Source: Hofstenia miamia
Lineage: Eukaryota > Xenacoelomorpha > Acoela
Direction of reading: 5' to 3'
DNA length: 64,000 bases
Assembly (NCBI GenBank): GCA_004352715.1
Contig: SCFE01000061.1
Coordinates: forward strand, 1,208,659-1,272,658
Part shown: positions 22,379 through 33,360 of the stretch, in pieces
Layout: each line of letters starts with the position of its first letter
How positions within the stretch are numbered: the first letter of the stretch is position 1
Program-made: the position numbers and the translations under genes
Notes under the pieces: model-generated
Seen by the model: the letters and a program-made list of their open reading frames with translations, nothing else
Database searches by the model: none
What the model was told of the DNA's origin: nothing

Positions 22379-22996
22379 ATGAATGATCTAATTAAGTCAA
22401 TTTATGCATTCCTCTCACTTATAGCCACAATGCTGAACATAACTTCAGAAATTCTTCTTCAGTTGAACCAAGGTAGGAATGTTTTTCTGTTGTTGTTGGG
22501 CTTATCTTCAGTATTTCAAGTTGTGAATCATGAAGTTTTGCGTATTCTCCAAGCACTGGCATTATGTGTCTGGTGTTGAGTTTGCTGAAAACTTTCTAGC
22601 TAGTCAATATCTCAGAATATATGTCATGGTATTTTTGTAACCTGTATTAGGCACAAATGTAAGTGTTCCTACTGGTACATTTTTTGCCCTTTGCAATTGT
22701 TCCTGATCACTGATTTAATCAAATCACTTTCCCTTTCTTATCCTCCATACACAAATGACTAGCACTTGTATTTATTCTTTATTGAAGTTCAAGTTATTGG
22801 ATCATTAGCTACTCATGATTTCAATCTAGTAGCTTCACTACTTGGGTATTTCTTTTTAAAACCAGAAATTATATTGCTTGGGTCGCATTCTCTGTCAGTT
22901 GTTAATTTTGGATTTATGATGAACAGGCATTTTACCTTTTCTGAAGTATATAAGCAGGGTATGCTTAGTAAGGCATTATCAACATATAAGAATTAG
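22379..22996 (+). pseudogene. CR1/L2-like non-LTR reverse transcriptase remnant
   Basis: The frame at 22379-22579 carries NITSEILLQLNQGRNVFLLL followed by LGLSSVFQVVNHEVLRILQ. This is the family's 'DLSSAFDTVNHEvLL' block, in which the catalytic-strand aspartate is replaced by glycine. A second frame at 22766-22996 (FLKPEIILLGSHS, then HFTFSEVYKQ) matches the later 'KLNPDKTEfivfGs' region. Stops separate the two and no YADD-type catalytic box survives intact, so the copy is dead. It lies just downstream of paralogue A on the same strand. Confidence 0.65.
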
Positions 22997-25900
22997 TTTG
23001 ATTTGGCAATTTCTCAAACAATAAGTATCAGAAGTTTGGTATAAAATATGATAATATGACACATTGATTGTAATACCACAAAAGTTTCTTCACTCTTTGC
23101 TATTATGTGACTTTTTCTTTTGCAATTCATTACTAATGTAGGAATCAGGAAGAATAAAATTCAAATCATTTACTGTAGCTGTGTTTCTGTTAATATGTGT
23201 GTTGTGTCATATATTGTGATTTCTAACTTGATTCTTTGAAATTTTTGAAAAAGCAACAGTTTTTGTATTCTATGTGGTACAAGCTGAATGCATTTTTCTA
23301 GCAGCTTATGATCAAACATAGTATACATTTATTAAAAAATAATGTCATAGAAGTGAAATTTATTGCCAGTAATTCTATTTCAATTTGCAAGAAGTTTTAT
23401 AATGTTGGATCAAAGAGCAATCGATGTATGCATGTGATTGTAGTTCTTGTAACAACACAGCACTTAATAAACATTAAGTGAATAAACTTGAATTGTGGAC
23501 ATAGATTTGCAGTAAAAGTGCCTCAGTATTAGTACTGATAGAAATGTTCTTTAAATTTTAGTAATTGCTCTTTTATGTTCTTTTACCATATTATAGTAAA
23601 TGTAGATTTCATTATGTTACATAGTTGTGCTGCAAATCTTGATATCTGTTATAAATTATCCCAAGATATTTGCTGTTCCCATGAAATATTGTAATTCTTA
23701 TTTCTCTTTTAGATCTGAGTAATGATTGATTGCTAATGTTCTTCCAGGATGTGGATGCATGCCATTTTTGTCTATAACAAAAACCCCTTATAATGAACTG
23801 ATTTCCTTTGCTTTGTTAAATTAGTTTTTGCATTGGCTATAATGTAAATGTTGATTAGAACTACAATAATGCATCAGATTTTTCCAAGACTACTGGATAA
23901 CATTTGCTAAGATTTATCTCATTTAGAACTTAACTGATTTGGCATATATTTACAATGGCAACACACAAAAGCAGTGTTGAGTATACATAGATATTTTAAC
24001 TTTTCTATTTATTCTATGTGCCAGAAAAATCAATTTTTATGGAAAATGAAAATAATTGTGATCTGAAAGGAGGTTGATTTGGTTCTTGAATAATGTATTT
24101 GTTTTGCTACTTCAAATTCACAGCTAAACAAATGTCTCCATTTTTCATTTCACTCATTACCAAGCTATTAAAACTTGCGCATTCATTAATTGATGTAATT
24201 ATATCAGTCAAGACCAGCTCTTGCAGCTTATAAATTGAATTAAATTCATATTAATTCAATTGGACATGAGAAAATTTAGACCTTTATGAGTCATTCAACA
24301 TATATTTGTTTTTAAACAATCTGCTAAAATAAATTTATAGAAACACTGAATTGATTAAATTACATTTTGGCCATGTTGCATTTAGTGAAGAAGTAAAAAA
24401 TAGGAAATATTTTTACTTACTATTAATGTTTATTTTGTGCAAATTCCTTTCAATTTAGCTTAGTGTTAGTGGAAATGTAGCTATAAAATGCAATGTTGTA
24501 GATAGAAACAAATTGAAATTTAGAGGAGAAAAATTTTAAATAACAAATATTTTGGAAATGACTTTGGGATTACATTTTGGATTTTAAGCAATAGATTGCT
24601 GGGCAAGATATAGCATCTTGCTAAATTCTACCCTGTTTATGCCCCAAATATGACACTTTGCAAGCTAAATCAAAATACCACTAGTGCTAATACTGCCAGC
24701 ATTGAAACTAGGGAAGATGAGAAGCACATTTTTTTTCACTGAAAAAGATACCTTAATGAAGAAGGTGAGTAAAATGGTAAAACTAGAACTTACCATTTAG
24801 TTCTATAGAAAACACAATTACTCCAACATAGTTTTTAAGAGATGCATGACAAGTAATCTGTTGCTATGTTCACAAATTTGCAAGCTTTCAGGAGTGACTG
24901 CAAATGCTTGTGCTTATCCAAACTGCAATTGTTCAAGCTTACTGACTATTTTTTTCAAAATGGTATTTGAATTTTCTTTCTAATGAGAATTTCAAAACAC
25001 ATCTTCAAACCTTTGTCTTCCTCCAGTTAAACCAGTTGAAGATTCAGAATGCTTGGTCTCTTAGTGATATTTTAGAGTGGTATTGCCAGATTTATAAATA
25101 TCCTTATAATGCGCGTTATTTTGGTGCTAAATACAGTATCACTCTTTTGTGACTTTGTAGTATACCAAATTTGACTGTGCTTGCAATGGGTCGAATAGCT
25201 CTACAATAATTATTGTTTGTAATTGACAAAAATCGCCTCTATTACATAATATAATATAAATTGAGGTTTGATAAAATTTCCTACAATTTTAAAGATATGG
25301 CCTTCTAGTGTGCACCCTTCTCTAGCACTTCTAAAACCAAGAATAACCATATTAACTTACCAGGTTTTACATATTTTTTTGTCTAGAGAAGCATTTAATA
25401 TTTTTCTTTCAACTTCATTATTGTATTATTGACTTTGTTCACATTGAATGCTAATCAAATGTTACCATAAAGAATATTTTGTTGGAATATTTTTTTCAAT
25501 TATGACATAGGGGTTTACTGTACACTGCTTCATAAGGTATCACTGACAAATAACAGTTTATTGTACATGTATCTATAAATTAAGTCTAAAAATACATGTA
25601 TATCAGTACCTTATAATGCAAAATAAGAAAAAAATAGACCTATGTATCATTTAGTCAAAGATTGAATATTTTAGCATAATCATTAGTATAAGTGAATAAG
25701 AGAAAAATTTAGCAGATGAAATATTGACTGAAGAACAAATAAAAGAATTATTCACCAAAGTAGGCCTGTCTAAAACCAAAAATGTGGTTTTTCCAATATT
25801 AAAATTTTAAATATGTTTTCAATGATACCTAAGATTGAATATAAACATTATTTTTTCTATCAATTTTAGTAATAATATAACTTAAATAAAACTCATTATT

Positions 25901-26299
25901 TAACAAATCGTTTTCCATAATTTCCTGCAGCGTCATACTTACCACAAACACATTTTGCGATATTACTAATGAAGAGATGCCTGATAATAAATTCGCCATA
26001 TCTCTGGTTGTCAAAATTGTGAGGCAAGATTCCGCCATTTTGAAATTCTCAAAATTGCCAAAAGGACAAAATTTTATGATTTTTTTGAGCTCAGATTCGC
26101 ATTTCTCGTGATTTTTTGGTTGAGAATATATATATATTTAGTATGGTGAATTTTCTTTGATGAAGTTTTATTTCTGGCACACCATTGTAAATAGGGTCTG
26201 GAGGTATGCAATTTGAACTGGGCTCGAAATGGTTTAACTCAAAATAGTGTGGTATCCGTTTGGTATCAGCATAACTTTGAATAATCAATTGTATATTTA

Positions 26300-26300
<1 letters not shown>
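22997..26300. other. Intergenic AT-rich DNA, no gene recognised
   Basis: I scanned for exons bounded by AG and GTAAG with protein-like content and found none I could support. The minus frames at 25829-26038 and 26091-26303 are moderately protein-like near a TA tract, with no recognised motif. Confidence 0.4.

Positions 26301-26355
<55 letters not shown>
26301..26355. repeat. (TA)n microsatellite
   Basis: An uninterrupted TA tract of about 55 bases. Confidence 0.95.
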
Positions 26356-26358
<3 letters not shown>

Positions 26359-27011
26359 TAAAAGTTATTAACGGAATCACGTTACTTAATTGTAAATTAT
26401 AAGATAAGCTTTTTACACTTTTTCGTATTGATTACACCACGATTATTATAGATCTTGTATGTAAGTTTTTTATAAGAATAGACCCACTTTGTACACAACA
26501 TTTTTTTCAAACAGAATTTAAATTAATTAATATGTCGACATTAATATATGTTAAATAAGAATTTCTAATGTTGTCATAAAGTGAATTTAATTCCAAACAA
26601 GAGTTATACAAAAATATGAAATATTAAAAAGGCCCAAAATTTTGTCATTAGAGAGAATCTAAGTAATACAATAGTCACTAAGAACATCAATCAACACTGC
26701 ACATACCAAAAATTCAGATTATATTGTGAATTTAAAAACTACAAAACGGAGCTATATTTCAATTTTTGGAAATTGAAATTAAAAACTAAAAAAATGCAAA
26801 AAGTCAACCATGTTCCTTAATAACTAGAAGCAATAGTTCACATCAATGGTACACTATATCATTTATAATTTACTACATAGACAATTAATAAAGTTGCATC
26901 AAGAAATTCGGATGTACAATGAAAATTTTAGGAGAAAATCCACTGTTGCACGCAATCATTCATTTTGTTAGTACAAATCGGATCACATAATTATTATATA
27001 TGTATATATAT

Positions 27012-29873
27012 TAGGGTGTTTCATTTTTTCGACATTTTTAAAATTAAAAATTCTTGGGGTCTCATCAGAACGGATTTTTTGTTGAAGTTTCACCACTAGA
27101 GGGCGATAGAGAATTTTCTCTATCTCGCGAAAGGAAAGGAGTAAAAAGTCGAGTGGTACCTCAAACGATGCAGAATGGTCGGTTTTCTATCTCTCTTTTA
27201 TGCATTCTAACGTTCTATATGCGCTAGAAAAAAAGTTATTTGCCAAAAACACCATTTAAGAGCTACTTAAAAAATTGCAGGTACAATAATCTTTAGTTGC
27301 TGGTGCATAAAAGCACTTAATCAGTAGCTGAAGGCAGAGGTATCTAGTCGTTTGGTATCAGTGCAAGCTTTTTAAAAAATGCCTGTGAGGAGGTCAAAGG
27401 CTGACAAATCTTTAATTGTCTGTGAAAAGCTTCAAGACAATTTTCGTTGCCGACAGCAATAAATGTAATCAATCATTATCACTATTGAAGAATGCAACCT
27501 TTGCTGACGTCAAAAAAAGTAGTTCAGGATGTTATCGCAGTTTGGTCTAAGGCAAGTCTGCCAGTTATAAGCAATATACATGTTGAGGTAAAGCTTAAGA
27601 GTATAGTTGATAAATTTGAGGCAGCATGGAAAGAAGCTAAGAGAATAAAGCAGACGTCTTTGAATATAGAATGGTTCAACAAACGCTTTGATATTTCAAA
27701 GTGCAAATGTGTTATTTCATCTAATCAACGATTCTAAAATGGCAAATATTCTTGTACCTGCATTTGGCTGGATCACATTCGTGAAGTGGAATTGGAATTT
27801 ATTCAGGATCAACGGTCAGGCAGAAAAATGTTCATATCTTCTTCTCTTGATCAAAACAGACAAGTTTAACCCAAGCCAATATGAATGATGCTAATTGCTC
27901 TTCTGTGGAGATAAACCTCCCCAGCCTCATAACAAGAAGTAAGATCCGGAAAAGGCCACATGATAGAGTCAGTTATCTAGAGTTAAGTAAAATGATGTGG
28001 AAAATGATGACGACGATTACTTGCCGACTCCACCAATCAGAGGAACTTCTTATGTGAAAAAAACTGCATTTTTACTGATAAAGGAAATACATCAATTCAC
28101 CAGCAATCAGACCAACTGCTGGCGATAACATTGCTGCTTCTCCGTGCACTGTGTTTCAACACTGAGAAGCTGTAAGATTAACTTCTTTCAGCCAGTGTGA
28201 AAATGAAATTAATGAAGCAGACTTATTGCAGCTTCATTATGAAGGCCGAATAATCAATGGTATGGACAGATACGTTTTCTTGTTCAGTATCATAATGCTT
28301 CATTAGGTGCCAAGATGGTCAAAACTTTGCTGTCACAAGTTTCTGTAACCAGTGAAGCAGTTTTCAATGCCATTGTAGATAATAGTGGAGGGCGTTTATG
28401 CAGAGTTTATTCAGTTATGAGCAAAACAACAAGATTGAATACAGGCAGACTCTCATGGATAAATAAACGGTTGAATGATTGCATCAATGAGAGTGCTGGG
28501 CATGCCATCCACACCTTAGAATGCTTATTTTATATAAATAAAATATTTTTCACTCACGTCATAAACGAAGGCAGAAAGGGCTGAATGCAATGCAAGAAGG
28601 AGCTCTTTCCAACAAAATAAAAAGTCTACAAGATTGTACCATGGATTCTTGCAAACTTGTACCTCAAGTTGAACTTGGTGTGTCAATTCCACCTATGGCT
28701 ATGTTCCACCTTAAGAATAAAATTCTGTGGTTTTCGGAACAAAAACTTCTTGGTAAGAAAGACAACAGTTTTCACAGTGACCAGATGTGTTTGTTGAATC
28801 TCTGCTGCCACATTTTTATGGATGTTGCATGTAATTGGAAGCAATCACTTTTTTACAAGCAAGAACCAGTCAGTCATGCTCGGTGGATGGACAATGTTGA
28901 CAATGTTGAACCTTCTCAGTCTGAGAAGCTTAAGTTAAAAAGAATCATTTTTTATATTTTGTCAGTGTATGCATCTTCCTTCATGATGACACACCTCAAG
29001 CCCAGTGCTGCTTAAGGCCCCTATCTGACTCTATTTCAGAGATATCTTTTATTGGCATATGAGGCAGTAAATCATCACTTAAAATCAATTATGCATCGAT
29101 ACTATATCAAGTATGCGAAGTGCAAGCTCTCGCGAAAAAATGTTACTCTGAGTGTTTTTTCTGAGCACCCACTATACACGAAAGAAGTGCTGATGCAGCT
29201 GACGTCCCTTTCCACTGCAGTGAGTTTAGAAAATATGCTTCATAGACGAGAAGCCACCACAGGAAGCCTACCAGCACCTTGTGTCCTTCACTGAAGAGCG
29301 GATTTTTGGAAAAACATTGACAACCATAATAGGGCAAACGAATGATTTATTGGCAAATTCAAAGATCTTCTTTTGAGCCAATGCATCAAGCGAAATGTCA
29401 AACAGCAAGGCATCGTGGATCTCCGACTGTGTTTGTATTTGTGTCATTAAACTGAGCATTATTGCCATTGTTTAAGAGTTTATGTGTATTGTCAATTAAA
29501 CTATTTCTGTTGTTACTCGTTATTAGTTACTAAAAACATTGCTTTGGGAACTGCAATAAAGCAGGCAAAATGCGATTTTTAGAAATAACTTTTTTCTAGC
29601 GCATATAGAACTTTAGAGTGTATAAAAGAGAGATAGGAAAACAACCATTCTGCATCGTTTGAGGTACTGCTCGACTTTGTACTCCTTTCCGTTCGCGAGA
29701 TAGAACAAATTCTCTATCGCCCTTTAGTGGTGAAACTTCAACAGAACGGGGCAACCTCTAAACTTAGTCCGATCGCAAAAAAATTACACCATTGAAATCA
29801 GCCCCAAAAATCCGATCTGATGAGACCCCAAAAATTTTTAATTTCAAAAATGTCGAAAAAATGAAACACTCTT
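27012..29873 (+). mobile_element. DNA transposon with ~230-290 bp terminal inverted repeats, family not identified
   Basis: The left end begins AGGGTGTTTCATTTTTTCGA and the reverse complement of the right end begins AGAGTGTTTCATTTTTTCGA. The inverted repeats extend from 27012-27241 and 29582-29873 at roughly 85-90% similarity. The right arm has ~60 extra bases (around 29745-29805). Both ends abut TA-rich sequence, so a target duplication cannot be delimited. The ~2.3 kb interior is coding in origin. Length, long inverted repeats and a single gene are those of a cut-and-paste element, but the termini do not let me name the superfamily. Confidence 0.85.
27379..29294 (+). pseudogene. Orphan transposase-like gene inside the TIR element
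   Basis: A probable start at 27379 opens MPVRRSKADKSLIVCEKLQ. Later frames carry VVQDVIAVWSKASLPVISNI, FDISKCKC with nearby CTC (a zinc-ribbon-like CxC pair), and FIQDQRSGRKMFISS. Then come HTLECLFYINKIFFTHVI, VELGVSIPPMAMFHLKNKI, HARWMDNVDN, LKRIIFYILSVYASSF and HLKPSAA. The same order of blocks occurs in a family of 'uncharacterized' proteins repeated in arthropod and cnidarian genomes, as I remember them; I do not know a catalytic mechanism for it. Several frameshifts and stops separate the pieces, so this copy is dead. Confidence 0.65.
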
Positions 29874-29879
29874 ATATGT

Positions 29880-29883
<4 letters not shown>

Positions 29884-29914
<31 letters not shown>

Positions 29915-30063
29915 NNNNNNNNNNNNNNNNNNNNNNNNNNNNNNNNNNNNNNNNNNNNNNNNNNNNNNNNNNNNNNNNNNNNNNNNNNNNNNNNNNNNNN
30001 NNNNNNNNNNNNNNNNNNNNNNNNNNNNNNNNNNNNNNNNNNNNNNNNNNNNNNNNNNNNNNN

Positions 30064-30098
<35 letters not shown>
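29884..30098. repeat. (TA)n microsatellite with assembly gap (N 29915-30063)
   Basis: TA repeats enter and leave a 149-base run of N between two mobile elements. Confidence 0.9.
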
Positions 30099-30099
<1 letters not shown>

Positions 30100-30657
30100 T
30101 ATTGGCCAAAATAATCCACCCACCTTTTAAATTAGGGAACAAAATTTAAAATATGGATTTTGTACCTTTATTACAAATATGTTACTAAATTGGACACAAC
30201 AAGTAATCAAATGATTATCTTGCATACAAATGACGTAAACATAAAGAAAGAAAAGGCTTATAACAAGTTATTGCTCATCAGTTTCTCTTAAATATTCATT
30301 AGATTAATGGAATTCTTCATGGAAAATATGCGTTAGTAAGATAATTTTGACAAGTAAATACTCCCATGGCACAACTAATACTGTTCAACGTTCGATAGAA
30401 TCAATTAAATAATAATCTTTCCTTTGTACGCCCGCACTGTTTTGCTGTGATTGTCATCACTAGAATAGCTATAGTCATCAATACAAAAGAGATGCATAAA
30501 AAATACTGATTTTGCTGTTGACAATCTTTGTTTTATAATTGTTTGTTGTTGCAGATTATATTTTTAAACCACGATTTGTAATAATGAATTCCCGAGTGAT
30601 ATTTAGACGGTATTTTCATTTTTCTTAATATTTTATGAGGTGGGAGGCTTTTTTTGG

Positions 30658-30665
<8 letters not shown>
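30096..30665. mobile_element. Non-autonomous Tc1/mariner-like element (MITE)
   Basis: The left end TACAGTATTGGCCAAAATAA followed by CCACCCACCT pairs with the reverse complement of the right end, which reads TATAGGGCCAAAAAAAGCCT followed by CCCACCT. Both ends are flanked by TA tracts, the target used by this superfamily. The 570-bp interior has no coding capacity. Confidence 0.6.

Positions 30666-30698
<33 letters not shown>
30660..30698. repeat. (TA)n microsatellite
   Basis: A TA tract that separates the preceding MITE from the next terminal-repeat-like sequence. Confidence 0.9.
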
Positions 30699-30700
<2 letters not shown>

Positions 30701-31160
30701 GGCTTGGACAGGACAAATCAGGATATTTCTTGAGTTAAATTAAGGTTAGCTTAATTTAGTTTAACATTTAGTTACAAAATATTTGTTTAAGTTAAAATCT
30801 AGTGCATTATTCTATGTGATGCTACACGACATTTTACGGAATTCTCTAATATAATTATTCATCAATTGGTTTGTTAGAAAAGACTTATTATTTTCAAATT
30901 TGTTTGAGTCAAATAAGTGACTAATTCATTTATGTTGTTTATATGTTGGTCTTTGTCTTGTTTACATTGAACTTTTGCTTATATATATATATCATTTCAA
31001 TATAATCATGCATAAGGTTTGTCTTCATCTATGTAACGCTAGCTTTTATTGTATATTTAAAAAACAATTATACAGGACTGAACAAAACAGAACCGGATAT
31101 TATTAAATCAAGACAGGACAGAACCACGACAGAAATAGTTGGAAATCACATCCCTAATAT
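30698..31160. mobile_element. Possible hAT-type MITE
   Basis: The left end reads TTAGGGCTTGGACAGGACA. The right end, reversed and complemented, starts TTAGGGATGTGATTTCC and holds GGTTCTGTCCTGTC. GACAGGAC and related blocks recur inside. The short TAGGGNTG ends are typical of non-autonomous hAT elements, but the inverted match is brief and no 8-bp target duplication is clear. Confidence 0.35.
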
Positions 31161-31752
31161 TTATATATTTAATATATATTATATATATTTTAAAAATTAA
31201 ATTACAAATTTTTTATTTGAAATGTATTCTACTGTCCTCAGTTGTCTTTGAATTAACTAAATATACACCATTTTTAAACATAATTTACATCTTTTGACAA
31301 AAATTGTTCAAAAGAGTAACAGATACCCATGTATTTCAAATATCAATTGCAAATATGTCTGTTAATTTTTGTCTGTGTTTAGTAAAAAAAGTTAATTATA
31401 AGCATAGCAACTGTTTTTTTTATAAATTCTATACCCAAATATCATAAATAATAGTTCTTTTTGTCATTTCACAAGCTTTGATAAAAATGTTCAGTGTTTT
31501 TAGACATCTATCAATTGCATCATTCCGTTATTTTATAAATGTTTTTATGTGACTGTGTGTAAACTTCTGTAAATTTTTCTTTATTTCTTCCACGTAAGCC
31601 ACGGACATTATAATTAATATGTTTCGATATTGTATATGTCTATGGATTATATGACATTTATATTACAACAAAATTATTTGCATCATTCCGTTACTAAATT
31701 TCTTTACATAATTCCGTTACAAAATTGTATAATTCTATTGCTTTTGTTTTAA
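31161..31752. other. AT-rich sequence, no gene recognised
   Basis: Three ATTCCGTTA blocks (near 31523, 31684 and 31710) recur here. Nothing coding is seen. Confidence 0.4.
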
Positions 31753-32011
31753 ATGGGGAGAACTCGCTTATATTATAATCCTGCAGAAAAACAGAAAGCA
31801 TATCGACAAATACACTCTGGTGGAGTGAACGTGGCAGATCGAATCAGAAAATCTATCCCTTTATCAGTATTCAATTCTGAATTATTTAAGTATCATACTG
31901 CATGCAAAATTTGAAAATGGCACATATGTCCAAAAAATAACTATAGAAGATGAAGCACTTCAGGATTTTGTAAGTGAACTTAATGCTACTTTACCTATAC
32001 TGAAATTTTAG
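31753..32011 (+). pseudogene. Short coding remnant of unknown family
   Basis: The first frame (31753-31914) begins MGRTRLYYNPAEKQKAYRQ. After a one-base shift near 31890 a second frame continues KFENGTYVQKITIEDEALQD and FVSELNATLPILKF to a stop at 32009. The basic opening recalls the amino ends of transposon-borne proteins, but I cannot name a family. It lies between a MITE and a dead mariner-like element. Confidence 0.35.
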
Positions 32012-32213
32012 TGTTTAATGTGGCAACAGTCTGATTATTTGATCAATTGAGCTTGATGCAGGTTGATTTTGCTGAGGTGAATTTTAGACCTTTCAATTCG
32101 GAAATGGTAAGCAAATAACAAATTTTACAGCCTGTGCCTGGTTCATGTCAATGAAACTACCATTTCCAATTGTGCCAATTTTTTGGAGCATTCCAAGTAC
32201 TCCTTTTATGTAT

Positions 32214-33360
32214 ATACAGGGTGTCTCAGAAGTCCCCTTACGATTAAAAAAAACTCATGCAAAACATTTATTTTTCAATGAAATGTCAAAATTTAAAAAC
32301 AAATAAAGAGGTGAATGTTTAAAGTTTTAATTCAAATGTTCAAATTTTTCACCACGAGCATCAATGCATAAGTTTAAACAGAGCGACACGCTGTAGTGCA
32401 GATTTCCTAAGATATGGCACTAAAAGCTTCAATAACTGCTGACATTAATGATGCTACTGTTGTAAACTGCTATTGATAGACTAAATTTTTAATTTTGCCC
32501 TATAGGAAAAAATCCATCAGTGTTAAATCAGGCGATCTTGCTGGCCAATCCACTGCTCCACACCTTTCAATCCAGCATCCAGGAAACTTTGCGTTCAGCC
32601 AATTCCTTACGTTTAATGCGTAATGACTTGGAGCCCCATTCTGCATAAAAAATAAATCATGGTTATCTTTTATTTTAGAAAATATTAGCCACAAGAAATT
32701 TTCAAGCATGTCTGGATAAGAATGGTGATTAACGTTATCTTCAAAAAAGTAGAGCCAAATTAACCCATTACTGGAAATTGAGGCCCAAACCATAAGACCA
32801 GGTGAGTTGACTTCGTCTCCAACAGTAATGCGAAGATTTTCTTGACTCCAGTACACACAATTGTGTTAGTTAACACTTCCGTCTATATGGAATTTAGCCT
32901 TGACACTCCAAATTATTTGATCAATCAGACTAGGTTCATCATCAAGAAGATTTTTTAGCAGTACACAGAACTCAGCTCGTCGATCAAAATCATCTTCGCT
33001 TAATCTTTGAACTCTCCTGGGAATGTAAGGTTTAAATTTTTCTTCTTTAAGAATTCGATGAATGGAGTCTTTTGATACTCCTAGCTCACGAGACAGTCTG
33101 CATGTTGATGTTGGGCCAACATTTACATCGAGTGTCTTTAAAACTTTTTGTCTCTTCATTCGTTGCTGATTGTGGTCGCCCACTTCTTTCAGCATCAAGA
33201 ACACTACCTATGGATAACCATTTGTTGAAAATGTTGTTAATTGTTGGGATTAGATGGCGCTTCACTTGTCATTTCTGTCTTCCACTTTCGAATAATGCTT
33301 ATTGGGTGAACATATCGATATTTAATATTGAATTATAGTGGGCATTCATCGCGACTTCCT
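32214..33360 (-). mobile_element. Truncated mariner-like (DD41D-type) element
   Basis: A TA followed by CAGGGTGTCTCAGAAGTCCC marks a plausible terminal repeat at 32214, on the 3' side of the transposase remnant. No matching inverted end was found beyond the 5' side near 33360, so that end is probably lost. Confidence 0.6.
32500..33204 (-). pseudogene. DD41D-type mariner-like transposase, inactive
   Basis: Two minus frames (33204-32866, then 32856-32500) encode a helix-turn-helix part (TCRLSRELGVSKDSIHRILK) and a catalytic part. The first catalytic block reads SVKAKFHIDGSVN, where the family has SDEAKFH, so the aspartate is lost. The second reads FMQNGAPSHYALNVRNWL, with Asn for Asp. The third is WPARSPDLTLMDFFL, whose final aspartate lies 42 positions after the mutated one, i.e. 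41 residues between, hence DD41D. All of this fits a cut-and-paste transposase of the IS630-Tc1-mariner group that has lost activity by substitution at two of three metal-binding positions, plus a frameshift at 32860 and a damaged amino end. Confidence 0.8.
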
